Assembly: GCF_011762185.1 (NCBI RefSeq)
Contig: NZ_JAASQJ010000002.1
Coordinates: forward strand, 1 to 64,000
DNA length: 64,000 nt
Reading direction: 5' to 3'
Source: Dyadobacter arcticus
Lineage (GTDB): Bacteria > Bacteroidota > Bacteroidia > Cytophagales > Spirosomataceae
Shown here piece by piece: positions 62,647 to 64,000 of the stretch. Position numbers and translations under genes: made by a program. The notes under the pieces are model-generated. The model did not search any database and was not told the DNA's origin. It was given only the letters and a program-made list of their open reading frames with translations. Numbering within the stretch: position 1 is the stretch's first letter; every line of letters begins with the position of its first letter.

Positions 62647-63639
62647 ATGTCAAATTCCAAAAAGTTAACTTACTCACTTTCGACATTCTTGTTTTTCCTT
62701 TTCGTCCTGTCTTGCACAGATCACGATATTTTTGAACCTGAACCAGAAACCTTGTCTTCGGAAATATTTATAAGCGGATTGAGATATCCGATCGGACTGG
62801 CAGCAGATGACATGGAAAACCTATGGGTGACCGAAGCAGGATCTGGTAAGGGCAATGATGGCAGCGTTTCCATGATTACACCATCCGGCGTGAAGACAAC
62901 ATTTGTTACCGGTCTCCAGTCCCTGATGCGGGAAGGATCAATAGAAGGAATTGCCCATTTGGCTTATCGCGAGGGGCAATTATATTTTTTGCACGGCTCC
63001 AATGGAATTCTTTATACAGCGGACGTGTCGTCCTTCAAATCTGGCGATGCCCCCGTCCAGCTGGCCGATATCGACTCAGTTGATATTGGAAGCTATGTGG
63101 AAAGTCTTGGATTGACCGACCCTATCAATTCAAACACATACGATTTTACATTTGGCCCGGACGATCATATGTACATCATTGACGCCGGAAGCAATGCCAT
63201 TATCAAAAGGGATAAGGTAACGGGCGCACTAAGCTTATTTGCTAAATTACCCAATGTTGCAGCGGATGTAGAGGCTGTGCCAACTGGCATCGTTTACGAT
63301 GGAAGCAAATTCCTCGTAAGCACATTAACCGGCTTTCCTTTTACACCAGGTAATGCTAAAATCTTTCAGGTGAATACATCAGGAGTGGTAGACGTATACA
63401 AGTCTAAATTTACGACGCTGACCGGTATTACACTATCAGCCAACCAGAAGCCCATTGTCATTCAGCACGGTGTTTTCGGAGCAATGGGATTTGCTGCTAA
63501 GTCTGGTAAAGTGCTCAATGAAGATGGAAAAGTACTCCTCGACAGCCTCACACGGCCGACTGACATCATCCGTGGAAATGGCCGAATCTACTATCTGCTT
63601 AGCTATCAGGACGGCACAATCAGCAAGCTGACGTATTAA
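62647..63639 (+). CDS. ScyD/ScyE-family beta-propeller lipoprotein
   Basis: A 330-residue protein. The lipobox is in FVLSCTDHD (Cys near residue 23). Then about six propeller blades: LRYPIGLAADDMENLWVTEA, YDFTFGPDDHMYIIDAGSNA, AVPTGIVYDGSKFLVSTLTG and RPTDIIRGNGRIYYLLSYQD. It resembles the ScyD/ScyE family and NHL-type propellers, first known from cyanobacterial pigment gene clusters; here it is a surface or periplasmic lipoprotein of unknown ligand. It starts 57 bases after the shared operator and is followed 32 bases on by a cytochrome c gene. Confidence 0.85.
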   Translation: MSNSKKLTYSLSTFLFFLFVLSCTDHDIFEPEPETLSSEIFISGLRYPIGLAADDMENLWVTEAGSGKGNDGSVSMITPSGVKTTFVTGLQSLMREGSIEGIAHLAYREGQLYFLHGSNGILYTADVSSFKSGDAPVQLADIDSVDIGSYVESLGLTDPINSNTYDFTFGPDDHMYIIDAGSNAIIKRDKVTGALSLFAKLPNVAADVEAVPTGIVYDGSKFLVSTLTGFPFTPGNAKIFQVNTSGVVDVYKSKFTTLTGITLSANQKPIVIQHGVFGAMGFAAKSGKVLNEDGKVLLDSLTRPTDIIRGNGRIYYLLSYQDGTISKLTY

Positions 63640-63671
63640 AATGTTTCACTTAATCTACAAAGACCATCTAA

Positions 63672-64000
63672 GTGAAAGCAATTAAACTCATTGGTAAAAT
63701 ACTCGGTGCCCTGGTTGTTATTGTTCTTGCAGGCATCACGTATGTTAAAACAGCGCTTCCCGATACTGGCCCCGCGCCCGACATTAAAATAGAACGTACC
63801 GCGGCCCGTGTGGCGCGGGGAGAGTATTTGGCTAATCACGTGACGGTTTGTATGGACTGCCATAGCACCCGCGACTGGTCGCGCTATGCCGGACCGCCCT
63901 CGGGCGGGTTCGGGGCGGGCGGTGAAGCCTTTACCCAGGACATGGGCTTTCCAGGCAAATTTTATGCGCCCAATATCACACCCTATACGCTAGCCGGATG
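63672..64000 (+). CDS. Membrane-anchored cytochrome c, 3' end outside window
   Basis: An open frame from GTG 63672 (no ATG in frame) to the window end, 109 residues visible. An N-terminal hydrophobic helix (LGALVVIVLAGITYV) anchors the protein; the haem-binding motif is VTVCMDCHST (CxxCH). Following GEYLANHVTVC and the glycine-rich PPSGGFGAGGEAF resemble c-type cytochromes of alcohol- or sorbosone-dehydrogenase-like systems. It is close behind the propeller lipoprotein and may be its electron-transfer partner (inference). Confidence 0.8.
   Translation, partial: MKAIKLIGKILGALVVIVLAGITYVKTALPDTGPAPDIKIERTAARVARGEYLANHVTVCMDCHSTRDWSRYAGPPSGGFGAGGEAFTQDMGFPGKFYAPNITPYTLAG

Overview
The window reads as chromosomal DNA of a Bacteroidota of the Cytophagia type, most likely a Dyadobacter or other Spirosomaceae relative (inference). 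The signs are: type IX secretion (T9SS) C-terminal sorting domains, FecI/FecR regulation with an STN-domain target, GEVED-repeat proteins, TAnnTTTG promoter -7 elements (lepA, tRNA-Leu, tetR, alaS), few clear Shine-Dalgarno sites, and moderate GC. No gap without a gene exceeds about 260 bases. There is no rRNA, CRISPR array or insertion sequence.

Layout. 1-1001: end of a surface protein and a small T9SS cargo. 1143-3806: alaS. 3911-9730: two outer-membrane-like proteins sharing a 15-16-residue GxQIAG repeat, one of them in an ECF sigma/FecR operon; a decayed zeta-toxin gene with its small partner; and a secreted 16-residue-repeat peptide. 9882-15572: OxyR, a PHP/PolX-like protein, an AGE-family (cellobiose-epimerase-like) enzyme, CsbD and a 3-hydroxyacyl-CoA dehydrogenase. 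15678-18122: cydAB. 18222-20143: a DKNYY lipoprotein and an orphan LytTR regulator. 20250-23358: a fucose uptake/oxidation operon. 23355-30151: a complete YbhFSRG-like ABC exporter with HlyD and TolC partners and a TetR regulator; two copies of one palindrome mark its likely operators. 30378-31800: an HTTM-like membrane protein with a small partner.

31912-39531: lepA, then a polytopic membrane protein and a tightly overlapping cassette (two methyltransferases, a HpcH/HpaI-type aldolase, a D-2-hydroxyacid dehydrogenase and a GT2 glycosyltransferase) that looks like an uncharacterised surface-glycan or lipid-modification pathway. 39700-53563: mostly housekeeping genes (PDH E2, hslV, dacB, a beta-CASP nuclease, accA, a HAD phosphatase, a site-2 protease, a phosphotriesterase-like enzyme and a MacB-like permease), plus a coiled-coil repeat protein and a glycosyltransferase. 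53679-53762: tRNA-Leu(CAA).

53838-62589: the most unusual block. It holds a 1283-residue GEVED/T9SS adhesin-like protein, two miniature phage-tail-collar proteins, a NarL-type response regulator and a giant beta-propeller histidine kinase. It is bracketed by two 28-base sites (25 of 28 identical) built on ATAGCAA-N4-TTGCTAT, which suggests one two-component regulon. 62647-64000: a ScyD-like propeller lipoprotein and the start of a cytochrome c. All functional names are inferred by reading motifs; no database search was possible.
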